A stretch of 23,298 nucleotides of DNA from JBLFWJ01 sp047611425 (GTDB lineage Bacteria > Bacteroidota > Bacteroidia > UBA10329), in contig JBLFWJ010000031.1 of NCBI GenBank assembly GCA_047611425.1, forward strand, positions 1 through 23,298. Direction: 5' to 3'. Positions within the stretch are counted from its first letter, which is position 1. Each line of letters begins with the position of its first letter. Shown in pieces: positions 1-7,530 of the stretch. The translations under genes were made by a program, and so were the position numbers. The notes below the pieces were generated by a model that saw only the letters and a list, made by a program, of their open reading frames with translations, did no database searches and was not told where the DNA came from.

Positions 1-1667
1 ATGTTGGAGTTTTCCGGGTTCTTTGCCAATTTTTTAAAGGCCTCAATACGGTAGTGATTGATGAACTCACTGAAATTCTTCCCTAAATTTTCATTCAGCA
101 ACCAAGAGAGCTGATTGGGGTGAATGTTAATCTGATCAGCCAATAATCGAAGCGATAGATCTGGGTTTAGGTAGGGCTCTTTCTCATTAATATGGGAAAG
201 CAGCTTTGTCGAATAGGTAGTAACGGCATCATTGTCTAGAAGCGCTTTCTTTTTCTTAATGGTTTCGCCAAATAGATCTTCGGGAAACAGTTTCTTTTGA
301 AATTCACCATATCTCGGATCACTTTTTATTGGACCAACCAAGGGGTCTGCAAACCGAAGTAATAGCAATGGAGATCTAGTTTCAATCGCATCACTAACCC
401 ATTTAAATGCTTTTTCAGTTTCACCTAGCACGGAATACAACAGGAAGAGGTAGGAACTAGCCGTAAATCCATCCGGAGCTGCTGCTTGCTCCAACAAAAG
501 ATCTCTGTATTTTTCTGTGTTTTCCTTGTCGTTATCAACGGCATAGGATAAGGCGATAGCACCTATTTTCTCTCCAATGATTACAATTTCGGAAGGCATT
601 GCATCGAAAAAAGGAATCACTTCATCACTTCTACCTAACATCAGGAGGCAAATGGATTTGACCGAAAGTGCAGGAATGTTTTTCGGATTCACCTCCAAAC
701 ACCGGTCTAATTGCTCAAGCGATTTGGAATAATCTTCGAGCATATAATCCAAGTAACCGCTATAGAATTGGGTTTCCTGAGAAAGTGGATCTATAGTTAA
801 TGCAATGTCTAAATGCTTCCGTGCCTTTTCTTTTTGACCAGCCAGAATGTACAAGAAGGACATAAATTGCTGCGCTTCAACATAATTCGGGTTTAGTTCG
901 ATGGATCGGGATGCAAGTTCAAACGATTTTCGATAATTGCATTCTGTAAAGAAGGCAAGGTTGGCAAGAAGGTAATACGCATCTGGCAATCGGTCGTTTA
1001 GCTGAATAGCCTGATTTGCCAAGGAAGCAGCTTTTCCCCAACCTTCTTCAAACGAAATGTAGCCGCAGGTTGCCATGAAGCTTTGTGAATCTCCAAGTCC
1101 CACCAATGATCTTGTGTGGTTTGGGTCTAGTTCAAGTGCCTTTTCGTAAAGTGAAATGGCTTTTTGAACGTCTTCTGGGTTCCACTTGTTCTTGTAAAAC
1201 GAAGCTTTCAGTGAATACTCGTATGCATCAATGCTGTCGGTCTGTTTTTCAACTAGATGTTCCTGAATTTCCAAGTGCCCGAATTGCTCACGTAGCTTTT
1301 CGGCTATCAACAGGCTTATCTCATCCTGAACCTGGAAAACATCATTTATCTCTCTATCCCATGTTTCAGACCAAAAGTGAAAGTCCTCTTTAGCATCAAT
1401 CAATTGTGCCGTAATGCGCATGGATTTGCCAGAAAGCCTGACACTTCCTTCTAAAATCGTTGACACATTGAGTTGTTCTCCAATCTCCGTTATCGGAATA
1501 TTCTTGCCTTTAAAGAAGAAAGCAGATGTTCTAGAAGTAACCTTTAATTCCTGAATCTTAGCTAGGGCATTTATAATCTCTTCGGTAATACCATCGCTGA
1601 AGTACTCGTTCTCCTCACTTGTGCTCATGTTTACGAATGGGAGAACGGCAATGGTCTTTTCATGCAT
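1..1667 (-). CDS. TPR-repeat AraC-family transcriptional regulator (3' end outside window)
   Basis: The reading frame starts at ATG 1665-1667, directly after an in-frame stop, and stays open to the window edge (555 codons visible). The N-terminal ~125 residues begin MHEKTIAVLPFVNMS and contain ENEYFSDGITEEI and LNVSTILEGSVRLSG. This is the FlgO/TolB-like domain found in Bacteroidota regulators and in some adenylate-cyclase fusions. Residues ~140-430 are a run of TPR-type helical repeats, for example AISLYEKALELDPN and SIELNPNYVEAQQFMSFLY. From about residue 490 an AraC-type helix-turn-helix begins (LSLRLLADQINIHPNQLS, then FINHYRIEAFKKLAKNPENS). The second half of that domain is cut off. No membrane segment or signal peptide is seen, so it is probably a cytoplasmic DNA-binding regulator whose TPR/FlgO part senses a partner or ligand. 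Its target is not evident. Confidence 0.85.
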   Translation of the reverse strand, partial: MHEKTIAVLPFVNMSTSEENEYFSDGITEEIINALAKIQELKVTSRTSAFFFKGKNIPITEIGEQLNVSTILEGSVRLSGKSMRITAQLIDAKEDFHFWSETWDREINDVFQVQDEISLLIAEKLREQFGHLEIQEHLVEKQTDSIDAYEYSLKASFYKNKWNPEDVQKAISLYEKALELDPNHTRSLVGLGDSQSFMATCGYISFEEGWGKAASLANQAIQLNDRLPDAYYLLANLAFFTECNYRKSFELASRSIELNPNYVEAQQFMSFLYILAGQKEKARKHLDIALTIDPLSQETQFYSGYLDYMLEDYSKSLEQLDRCLEVNPKNIPALSVKSICLLMLGRSDEVIPFFDAMPSEIVIIGEKIGAIALSYAVDNDKENTEKYRDLLLEQAAAPDGFTASSYLFLLYSVLGETEKAFKWVSDAIETRSPLLLLRFADPLVGPIKSDPRYGEFQKKLFPEDLFGETIKKKKALLDNDAVTTYSTKLLSHINEKEPYLNPDLSLRLLADQINIHPNQLSWLLNENLGKNFSEFINHYRIEAFKKLAKNPENSN

Positions 1668-1841
1668 GAGTTATAGATTCTAATGGTTCTATTGCGAAGG
1701 TTGGCATTCTAAACTGATGAACCCCATTCCAAATTATGAAAAGGTTTAGAGTACCTCCAACAGTTGTGCACAATGCTTGTTCTCGTTTAAGAGTCCACTT
1801 CAATGGCAGTGAGAATGGACCGTTCCGGATTTTTTTGACAT

Positions 1842-1870
1842 AAAAAAAGCCTATCCAAACGGATAGGCTT
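1842..1870 (-). terminator. Rho-independent terminator of the cold-shock gene
   Basis: Perfect 10-bp stem AAGCCTATCC (1847-1856) / GGATAGGCTT (1861-1870) with a 4-nt loop. On the minus strand it is followed by a run of seven T (1842-1848, partly within the stem). It lies about 26 nt past the stop codon of the cold-shock gene. Confidence 0.9.
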
Positions 1871-1896
1871 CTACATCCAAGGATGCAAGAAATAAT

Positions 1897-2088
1897 TTAG
1901 CTCACAGAAACGTTGATTGCGTTCAAGCCTTTAGGGCTCTCTTCAACATCAAAAGTTACTTTATCACCTTCATTAATATCTTCAGTTAGTGAATTCTGAT
2001 GTACAAATACATCCTTACCACCATCATCTGGTGTTATGAATCCAAATCCTTTAGCGTTGTTGAAAAACTTTACTGTACCGTTACTCAT
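1897..2088 (-). CDS. Cold-shock domain protein (CspA family)
   Basis: A 63-residue protein consisting of one cold-shock domain, the usual length for the family. RNP1 is KGFGFI (residues 13-18) and RNP2 is VFVHQ (27-31), on an OB-fold that binds single-stranded RNA or DNA. Such proteins melt RNA secondary structure and act as RNA chaperones or antiterminators in the cytoplasm, at low temperature or constitutively depending on the paralogue. The start is ATG at 2086-2088 (MSNGTVKFFNNAKGFG). The gene is monocistronic, with its own strong terminator downstream and a -7-like box upstream. The paralogue letter cannot be assigned from sequence alone. Confidence 0.95.
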   Translation of the reverse strand: MSNGTVKFFNNAKGFGFITPDDGGKDVFVHQNSLTEDINEGDKVTFDVEESPKGLNAINVSVS

Positions 2089-2113
2089 TATTATGTTTTT
2101 TTAAAATACACGG

Positions 2114-2121
2114 CAAAAGTA
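2114..2121 (-). promoter_or_regulatory. Candidate promoter -7 box of the cold-shock gene
   Basis: The minus strand reads TACTTTTG, an exact match to the Bacteroidota -7 consensus TAnnTTTG, 26 nt upstream of the ATG. No convincing TTG -33 element is seen at 17-23 nt spacing. The -7 box is therefore the only support. Confidence 0.45.
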
Positions 2122-2291
2122 CTATTAAATTCAACATAAACATTAGCCATGTTTTTGAATCACAATAAGTTACGTGAATAAGAGTGGAAATTAGCGTGCT
2201 GAGCATGCCATTCGGGAGAAATTAAATGAGAGGCACAATGCATTCTAACTGTGCAAATTCAATGTTCTTACAAGTCTCCGTTGCTTCTTAT

Positions 2292-2834
2292 TCAGTACAT
2301 ATATCCTAGTAAATCGAGCATACCGTCATTCCACTTTTTCGAGGAAACGCTCTTAATCAGGAAGAAAGCGTCCTTTATTCTTTCGTTCCCAATACCATTA
2401 TTCTTATGGTTGTGAATCTTTAACCAACTGGTGGTTATGTCGATTACACTGAATCCTAACTTCTCGTAAAAGCTAGGTGCGTTTGTTACAAGAAACATGA
2501 AATCAATTTTATCAGAATTGCTTGTAGCGATTCGCTCAAACTCTACCATTAGAGCATTTCCTATTCCTTGCCCTTGAAATTCGGGGTCTACGCAAAGATC
2601 TACAACACCAAAAACACTGACTGCCGTATTATTCAGATTCATCACGCGAAAGTCGATACCGACTTGACCGATTAACGTGCTGTTTTCCCAAGCGAGGATT
2701 CTGCTATGAGGTAATTGTTTGAAGTAATCCCGACCGTTATATGCTATGTAGGGAAAACACTTCTTTAGCAGGTGATTAATCTTTTCTGAAGTATCCCCAT
2801 TAATTTGAAACTCACTGATAAGCTCTAATTCCAT
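2292..2834 (-). CDS. GNAT-family N-acetyltransferase
   Basis: 180 residues from ATG 2832-2834. A TTG three codons upstream is also in frame, but the ATG lies 14 nt after the preceding stop and is the better start. Motif A of the GCN5-related acetyltransferases is visible as VDLCVDPEFQGQGIGNALM, with the acetyl-CoA pyrophosphate loop QGQGIG at residues 87-92. FYEKLGF near residue 122 is the usual C-terminal motif B. The enzyme should transfer an acetyl group from acetyl-CoA to an amine, but the acceptor cannot be inferred. It follows the DUF2200 gene so closely that they are likely co-transcribed. Confidence 0.85.
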   Translation of the reverse strand: MELELISEFQINGDTSEKINHLLKKCFPYIAYNGRDYFKQLPHSRILAWENSTLIGQVGIDFRVMNLNNTAVSVFGVVDLCVDPEFQGQGIGNALMVEFERIATSNSDKIDFMFLVTNAPSFYEKLGFSVIDITTSWLKIHNHKNNGIGNERIKDAFFLIKSVSSKKWNDGMLDLLGYMY

Positions 2835-2848
2835 CTGTACCAAACGAA

Positions 2849-3214
2849 TTACGCAACCCGCAGAATCTTCTCCATTTTGCGGCCTCTAGCCAATTCCTCT
2901 AACAACTTGTCTAGGTGTCGAACTTCTCGTGTTGTCTTGTTCGTGATTTCTTCTACTCGATATCCGCAAATCACACCCTTTATCAATGATGCATTCGGGT
3001 TCAATTTGGCATTATTGAAAAACGTTTCAAAGGTGACCTTCTTCTCGATGAACTCTTGGACCTTTTTTTCATCGTAGCCAGTAAGCCACTCAATTACTTC
3101 ATGAAGTTCTGCAACGGTCCGGCCCTTCTTCTCCACCTTGGTAACGTAATGTGGATAAACGGAGGCGAAGCTCATTTTCGCAACGCGTTCGTCATGGTGG
3201 CTGGTGTCGGTCAT
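2849..3214 (-). CDS. DUF2200 domain-containing protein
   Basis: 121 residues, matching what I recall of the DUF2200 family over nearly the whole length: RVAKMSFASVYPHYVTKVEK near the N-terminus, then ELHEVIEWLTGYDEKKVQ, VTFETFFNNAKLNPNASLI, GVICGYRVEEI and LLEELARGRKMEKILR at the end. The protein is small, soluble and charged, with no signal peptide. No biochemical function is established for the family to my knowledge. It is the first gene of a probable two-gene unit with the acetyltransferase. ATG at 3212-3214. Confidence 0.85.
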   Translation of the reverse strand: MTDTSHHDERVAKMSFASVYPHYVTKVEKKGRTVAELHEVIEWLTGYDEKKVQEFIEKKVTFETFFNNAKLNPNASLIKGVICGYRVEEITNKTTREVRHLDKLLEELARGRKMEKILRVA

Positions 3215-3285
3215 AGTGTTAAACTTGACGGTTTAAGCTGTGATAATAGGAGGGAAGAGAACGCCATTTAAAGGCACTTTATTTT

Positions 3286-4782
3286 TCAATCCGTCTCTAC
3301 CGATTTTTGAGGAGGGAATAATTTGGAAACGATGAACCCTACCAGCATAGCCATAGCGAAGGAAGGCGCAAGCACATCCAACTCTTTAAAATATGGGCCG
3401 ATTCCTTCCATATCTGTTACCACAAACTTGAAAAACATCACCGACAAGAACCCTGTTATCATAGAAGCAATAGCTCCTTTTTCAGAATAGCCTTTCCAGA
3501 AAAGAGATAGAATGATGACAGGGCAGAACGTGGCTGCAATTCCAGACCATCCAAAAATCATAATCCAAAACACCTGTCTATCTGGATAGAGATTGTAAAG
3601 TAAGATGGCAATCCCAAGTGCGGTTAATGCCATTGCGACAGTAACGAATCTTGAAAAATTCGCTAGATCTTTGTCCTTTAAATCAGGTCTAATTATTTTC
3701 TGGTAGAAGTCACGGGTAACCGCACTAGAAGCAAGAATGAGCAGGGAGTCAATGGTTGACATAATGGCCGAAAGCACGATGGCAATATAGATGGCCACTA
3801 AAATTGTTGGCAAGAATTGGTTGGTGACCATGCTTAGCACATTCTCCCCACCAGTACCAAGCACTGCCTCTGGATCCTGTCCTGCTTCCGTGAAATATAT
3901 CCGACCAAGAATACCGATGGTTACCGCTGCAGCATCTGTTAAAAGCGTGAAAGCCAGAGCAATCCATTTGCCTTTGTCAATCTCTTTTTCACTTTCAATG
4001 GACATAAAGCGAACGTAAACCTGTGGTGAGCCTAGGAAGCCTAACCCAATCATGGAGAAACCCAGAAGCGTAAATACGTTCATCCAAACGTCATCACTTC
4101 TCCCCATTATATTGGTTAGCGTGGGGTCAATGGCATTCAACCCTTCGGTAATTCCAGCGCCATGGTCCATAGAGAACCAGACAACAATTGGGAGTAAAAC
4201 CAATCCGAAAAACATGAGGATACCTTGGAACATATCCGACCAAACTGCGGCCACGAATCCGCCAATAAAAATGTAGACTAGCACAATACCAAAACCAATC
4301 AGAGCCCCAATTCGATAATCAATACCAAGCATGGATTGAAACGCAATTCCCGTTACATCCATTTGGGACGCAACATAGATAACCACGAAGACCACCAGCA
4401 CCGAAGCTGCTATGATTCGCAGGGTATTAGTGGTTGATTTAAAATGACTTTCGAGGTAGTCGGGTATTGTGATTGACTGGTATTTATCAGACAGCATTTT
4501 AAATCGTTTGGCCATAAATTGCCAAGAGAGAAAGACCCCGAGCACTTCGCCAGCAACAACCCAGTATCCAGAGTAGCCCGCCATAGCACCCATTCCTGTT
4601 AGGCCGATTAATAGCCAACCGGATTCCCCTGTGGCTCGAGCAGAGAAAGCGACAGCCCAAAAGCCCATCTTTTTTCCGCCTAAATAATAGTCACTCATAC
4701 TCTTGACTCTACGCGAAGCCATTATTCCGATTAGAAAGAGAATCAGAACGTAAATGACGAGGACGATTATTTTGATGGCCAT
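3286..4782 (-). CDS. Sodium:solute symporter (SSS family, PutP-like)
   Basis: 498 residues with about 13 hydrophobic segments, the usual length and topology for SSS/SLC5 carriers. TM1 is IIVLVIYVLILFLIGIMA. ARATGESGWLLIGLTG (~48-63) corresponds to the conserved TM2 region that forms the Na+ site in PutP, and SAIMSTIDSLLILASSAVTR is the TM9 segment whose Ser/Thr residues coordinate Na+. The overall pattern is closest to Na+/proline symporters, but the substrate is not proven. It probably imports an amino acid or a similar small solute across the inner membrane. It starts 45 nt after the stop of the serine-hydrolase lipoprotein gene with no terminator between, suggesting one transcript. Confidence 0.85.
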   Translation of the reverse strand: MAIKIIVLVIYVLILFLIGIMASRRVKSMSDYYLGGKKMGFWAVAFSARATGESGWLLIGLTGMGAMAGYSGYWVVAGEVLGVFLSWQFMAKRFKMLSDKYQSITIPDYLESHFKSTTNTLRIIAASVLVVFVVIYVASQMDVTGIAFQSMLGIDYRIGALIGFGIVLVYIFIGGFVAAVWSDMFQGILMFFGLVLLPIVVWFSMDHGAGITEGLNAIDPTLTNIMGRSDDVWMNVFTLLGFSMIGLGFLGSPQVYVRFMSIESEKEIDKGKWIALAFTLLTDAAAVTIGILGRIYFTEAGQDPEAVLGTGGENVLSMVTNQFLPTILVAIYIAIVLSAIMSTIDSLLILASSAVTRDFYQKIIRPDLKDKDLANFSRFVTVAMALTALGIAILLYNLYPDRQVFWIMIFGWSGIAATFCPVIILSLFWKGYSEKGAIASMITGFLSVMFFKFVVTDMEGIGPYFKELDVLAPSFAMAMLVGFIVSKLFPPQKSVETD

Positions 4783-4827
4783 AGGTTTTCTTTATACTGT
4801 AATGATAGGGTTCCTATAAGATTGGTT

Positions 4828-6294
4828 TCATTCTAATAGTTCCTTAATCATTTTTTCAGCGTGGTCTGCTGCCCAGCCTTCATCTTTAGTGCAAAACTTT
4901 ATTGTTTTATTGAAGTGTTCCACTGCCTTTTCAGTGTCTTTTAGCTGTTGATAGACTACGGCAGTTCCATAATAACCGCCAAAGTATGTGGGGTAATCTT
5001 GCTCCAAAACTTCAAATAGTCTTAGAGCATTGTTGTTCTTATTCGCATTGATAAAAGCGATTCCGAATTTGAATAGTGCGCCTTTAGATACAGCGTAGTT
5101 TATGGTGTCCGTTTTAATTTCATTGTACAGTTCAATGCCTTTTTCAATGCCCTTTTGATTGATCTCTTTTTCAACAACAATTTCAAAAGGCATCTGGAAT
5201 TTGCAATTCGTAAAGTGACTAATCAGTGCTTTGGCTCTATTCCGTAATTCTTGTCCTCGTTTGTTTCGATTGGTGAAAATGGCAACGGAAATACCTTCAC
5301 TGGGAATTCTGATTACGTGGCTTCCAAACCCAGTGGACGAACCACCGTGTTGCAGAATTTTAGAGCCTTTGAAATAATGGATCTTCCAACCATATCCATA
5401 TCCATCTTCGTTTGACTTCCCGTTTGCATCGTAATTGTAAAAAGCATCATCCAGCTTTTCTTGCTGAATCAACTCGTTCGAATACAATGCCTTGTCCCAT
5501 TTGTAATAGTCGAAAGCTGAAGTGTAAACGCCACCATCACCTTGTATGGCGCTGGTGATGCTTTGGTCTTTCGCAGTTATTGACGTGTCCTTGACCACAT
5601 AACCGTACGCCCTGTTTTTGATGTCCTTGTCAATTTCTAGAATGGTAGAATTGGTCATCTCCAGAGGTTGGAAGATTTCCTTTTGCATAAAGTCTGCAAA
5701 TGAAACACCGGATATTTTCGCAACCACTTCGGCTAGAACAGCATAACCCGTATTGCTGTAAGCATACTTTGTATTGGGTTGAAAATATGTACTGTCCGTT
5801 TCCAGTAACCCAGCAAGAACATCCTTGTCCAAAAGTTGCTCAGTTCTACCTTCCTCTATAAATCGGTTATACCGTACCAAACCGGAACGATGCGTTAAGA
5901 GCTGTTTGATGGTAATGTCGTTTCCATATTTGGGGAATTCAGGAAATACATCAGTAATCCGTGTTTCGTAGGATAGCTTGTCCTGATCAATCAAGATCAT
6001 TATCGCCATTGCGGTAAACTGTTTCGTTACGGAGGCAATCCGATAGTTTGTTTCAGGAGTGGCGAGAATCTTATTGTCTAGGTCAGCATAGCCATAGCTT
6101 TTGGCCAATTCAATCTCCCCATCTTTTATCACCAGCACGCTTGCGCTTGGTCTATTCTCGCTGTAATCTTTGAAAAGGTAATCGACAAAATTGATGTCGT
6201 AGTCTGACTTCGAGTTGTCCTCAGTTATTTGCTTTGCTGACTTACAGCCAATGAATAGAATCGAAAGGATCAGGATAAATTGAATGAATTTCAT
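4828..6294 (-). CDS. Serine hydrolase lipoprotein (beta-lactamase/PBP-like) with C-terminal TPR region
   Basis: 488 residues from ATG 6292-6294. A longer in-frame start 22 codons upstream is unlikely because the signal peptide begins at this internal Met: MKFIQFILILSILFIG followed by lipid-acceptor Cys17. The catalytic motifs of the beta-lactamase/class C PBP (S12-like) fold are present: SVTK (nucleophile S88, K91), YSN (179-181) and HGG (316-318). Residues ~385-480 form TPR-like helices (LFKFGIAFINANKNNNALRL, AVVYQQLKDTEKAVEHFNKT). The protein should be anchored in the periplasm or outer membrane and hydrolyse a peptide, amide or ester. True antibiotic resistance is not implied. It lies upstream of, and probably in one transcript with, the PutP-like symporter. 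The exact substrate is unknown. Confidence 0.85.
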   Translation of the reverse strand: MKFIQFILILSILFIGCKSAKQITEDNSKSDYDINFVDYLFKDYSENRPSASVLVIKDGEIELAKSYGYADLDNKILATPETNYRIASVTKQFTAMAIMILIDQDKLSYETRITDVFPEFPKYGNDITIKQLLTHRSGLVRYNRFIEEGRTEQLLDKDVLAGLLETDSTYFQPNTKYAYSNTGYAVLAEVVAKISGVSFADFMQKEIFQPLEMTNSTILEIDKDIKNRAYGYVVKDTSITAKDQSITSAIQGDGGVYTSAFDYYKWDKALYSNELIQQEKLDDAFYNYDANGKSNEDGYGYGWKIHYFKGSKILQHGGSSTGFGSHVIRIPSEGISVAIFTNRNKRGQELRNRAKALISHFTNCKFQMPFEIVVEKEINQKGIEKGIELYNEIKTDTINYAVSKGALFKFGIAFINANKNNNALRLFEVLEQDYPTYFGGYYGTAVVYQQLKDTEKAVEHFNKTIKFCTKDEGWAADHAEKMIKELLE

Positions 6295-6413
6295 TTTGCT
6301 GTACACGAGAATGGACTGACTTAAAGCGCTAAAAATAGGAGGGAAGGCCTTCCGAACCATCGGGCAGTTTCAATGAGCGAAACTTTGCATTGATGCGTGT
6401 TCCTAAGTTGCCT

Positions 6414-6446
6414 AGACCTAACAGGTTTTCAAAACCTGTTAGGTCT
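6414..6446. repeat. REP-like palindrome, left copy
   Basis: Perfect inverted repeat with arms AGACCTAACAGGTTTT (6414-6429) and AAAACCTGTTAGGTCT (6431-6446), and a one-base centre C at 6430. It is flanked by CTAG on both sides (6412-6415 and 6448-6451). It lies between the serine-hydrolase start and the transposase stop. No T-run follows on either strand, so it is not a standard terminator. Confidence 0.9.
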
Positions 6447-6476
6447 TCTAGCCCAAAAACCAAGCCCTTGGCAATA

Positions 6477-6488
6477 AAAACCTGTTAG
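6477..6488. repeat. REP-like half-site, left
   Basis: AAAACCTGTTAG repeats 12 bases of the right arm of the palindrome. It is unaccompanied by a second arm and sits 15 nt past the transposase stop codon. Confidence 0.7.
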
Positions 6489-6503
6489 AACTTTATTGGA
6501 TCG

Positions 6504-7100
6504 CTAATCCTCATCTTCAAGCGACAAGCCTCTCACCGATTCAATGATTGTATCCTTTTCTGTGAGACAGGTATTGAAATTTGCGACATCGTCAAATAAG
6601 TCAATTACTTCCTTTCGCTTCAACATGGTAATTCCATTGGAATTCAACGCTTGGTATGATGAATAAGGATATGATTCATATTCGGCAATGCCATAGTGGC
6701 TGGTATTCCTATTTACGTAAAGAATTAGGTTACGCAAATAGGTTTTGGTATCGACCTTTTGCCGCTTCGGATGTTCCTGAAAAAGACTGCCTCTTCTGCT
6801 ATATTTCTTATTGAAAGCCTTCGCATAGGCATTGAACATATTGGACAAGGGTTGCGAAAGCTTTTTTCCACCTTGCTTGAATTCAATTGGAAGTTCCTTC
6901 TCCGCTTTTATTCGAAGCACGAAATGAAAATGATTTGGAAGAAGGCAATAGCTATATACGTCTGAAATCGGAAGTAGATATTTCTTAACCAATTGAAGGA
7001 AGTATAAATAATTGGCGTCCTCCCGGAAAATGACCTCTCGGTTATTTCCTCGATTGTAGAAATGGAAAAACGTATCCGGTTCCAAGACTTGGTTTTTCAT
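6504..7100 (-). CDS. REP-associated tyrosine transposase (RAYT, Y1/HUH family)
   Basis: 198 residues. FHFYNRGNNREVIF (12-25) is the opening beta-strand of the Y1 transposase fold. LPNHFHFVLR (54-63) carries the metal-binding HUH pair H57/H59. RRGSLFQ (102-108) is typical of RAYT proteins, and LYVNRN contains the candidate catalytic Tyr128. All key residues are present, so the enzyme looks intact. RAYTs nick single-stranded DNA at REP hairpins and are thought to spread or maintain them. The gene is enclosed by such palindromes here. Starts at ATG 7098-7100. A weak -7-like box (TACTTTTC on the minus strand, 7105-7112) lies just upstream, which would put the right half-site near the -33 position. 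Confidence 0.9.
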   Translation of the reverse strand: MKNQVLEPDTFFHFYNRGNNREVIFREDANYLYFLQLVKKYLLPISDVYSYCLLPNHFHFVLRIKAEKELPIEFKQGGKKLSQPLSNMFNAYAKAFNKKYSRRGSLFQEHPKRQKVDTKTYLRNLILYVNRNTSHYGIAEYESYPYSSYQALNSNGITMLKRKEVIDLFDDVANFNTCLTEKDTIIESVRGLSLEDED

Positions 7101-7128
7101 GAATGAAAAGTAGTTAGACTTGGCTTCT

Positions 7129-7143
7129 AGACCTAACAGGTTT
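7129..7143. repeat. REP-like half-site, right
   Basis: AGACCTAACAGGTTT repeats the left arm of the palindrome without its partner. It is about 28 nt upstream of the transposase ATG and is preceded by CTAG (7127-7130, overlapping its first bases). Confidence 0.8.
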
Positions 7144-7154
7144 CCCTAGCACCC

Positions 7155-7187
7155 AGACCTAACAGGTTTTTAAAACCTGTTAGGTCT
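7155..7187. repeat. REP-like palindrome, right copy
   Basis: Perfect inverted repeat with arms AGACCTAACAGGTTTT (7155-7170) and AAAACCTGTTAGGTCT (7172-7187), centre T at 7171. The arms are identical to the left copy, while the base at the centre and the outer flanks differ. Confidence 0.9.
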
Positions 7188-7190
7188 TCT

Positions 7191-7530
7191 TAACGGTTGC
7201 AGCAAGCGCCACTCAGCTAATAATACAGGCCGAGCTCACGCTGGTGAGAATGATTCCCTTATTCCGTTTTTTCCGGTACTTCTCTTACTGGTCGTTATCA
7301 TATACTGACCAAAGGAGAATAATGGGCCATTAATAGGCCCGACAATAGGGAGATGCCTGTGAATTTCATGCGTTGTTAAAAGAGCGTTAACACTTTGCTG
7401 CACGAAAAATAACAGTTTTATGGCAAAGCATAGAAGAAGTCGAATCAAACTCGGTCTAAAACCGTTTGGCTTAATGACGGGTAAGCTCTAAGGATTGGCT
7501 GTCACCATGTTTGCGTCTATATCGGAGGAT
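7191..7530. other. 340-bp stretch without a convincing gene
   Basis: The only open frame of note (7236-7448, minus) would start at TTG and has no recognisable domain or credible start context. A short inverted repeat GGGCC (7324-7328) / GGCCC (7336-7340) with a 7-nt loop is present but has no T-run. I see no tRNA, no promoter match and no protein remnant I can name. It lies next to the transposase unit and downstream of the lipoprotein gene at 7531. Confidence 0.5.

Larger units (their letters stand above)
6414..7187. mobile_element. RAYT transposase unit bounded by mirror-image REP-like palindromes
   Basis: The unit reads outward to inward from both sides: full palindrome (6414-6446), half-site (6477-6488), transposase gene, half-site (7129-7143), full palindrome (7155-7187). 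The two full palindromes have identical 16-bp arms (AGACCTAACAGGTTTT and its complement) around a single unpaired base, C on the left and T on the right. The half-sites face each other in mirror orientation. Spacing between palindrome and half-site is 30 nt on the left and 11 nt on the right. This is the arrangement expected of a REP-associated tyrosine transposase and its cognate REP sequences. Whether the whole unit moves, or only its palindromes do, cannot be told from one copy. Confidence 0.75.

Noticed and set aside
1085..1393. 102-codon open frame on the plus strand
   Set aside because: It lies antisense within the clearly coding TPR/AraC regulator and resembles no protein.
2194..2208. 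Small hairpin GCGTGCT / AGCATGC between the acetyltransferase and cold-shock genes
   Set aside because: Only 7 bp with one wobble, a 1-nt loop and no T-run. Not enough to call a terminator or operator.
6295..6360. 22-codon N-terminal extension of the serine hydrolase
   Set aside because: It would bury the lipoprotein signal peptide that begins at the ATG at 6294, and it overlaps the likely promoter region.
6414..7187. CRISPR-like array
   Set aside because: The repeats are palindromic, only two full copies exist, and they surround a transposase gene. No regular spacers or cas genes are present.
7324..7340. GGGCC/GGCCC inverted repeat as a terminator
   Set aside because: 5-bp stem with a 7-nt loop and no T-run on either strand.
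7236..7448. 70-codon open frame on the minus strand beside the transposase unit
   Set aside because: Starts at TTG, has no recognisable domain and no promoter or start context, and lies in a stretch with no other sign of coding. Too weak to call a gene.
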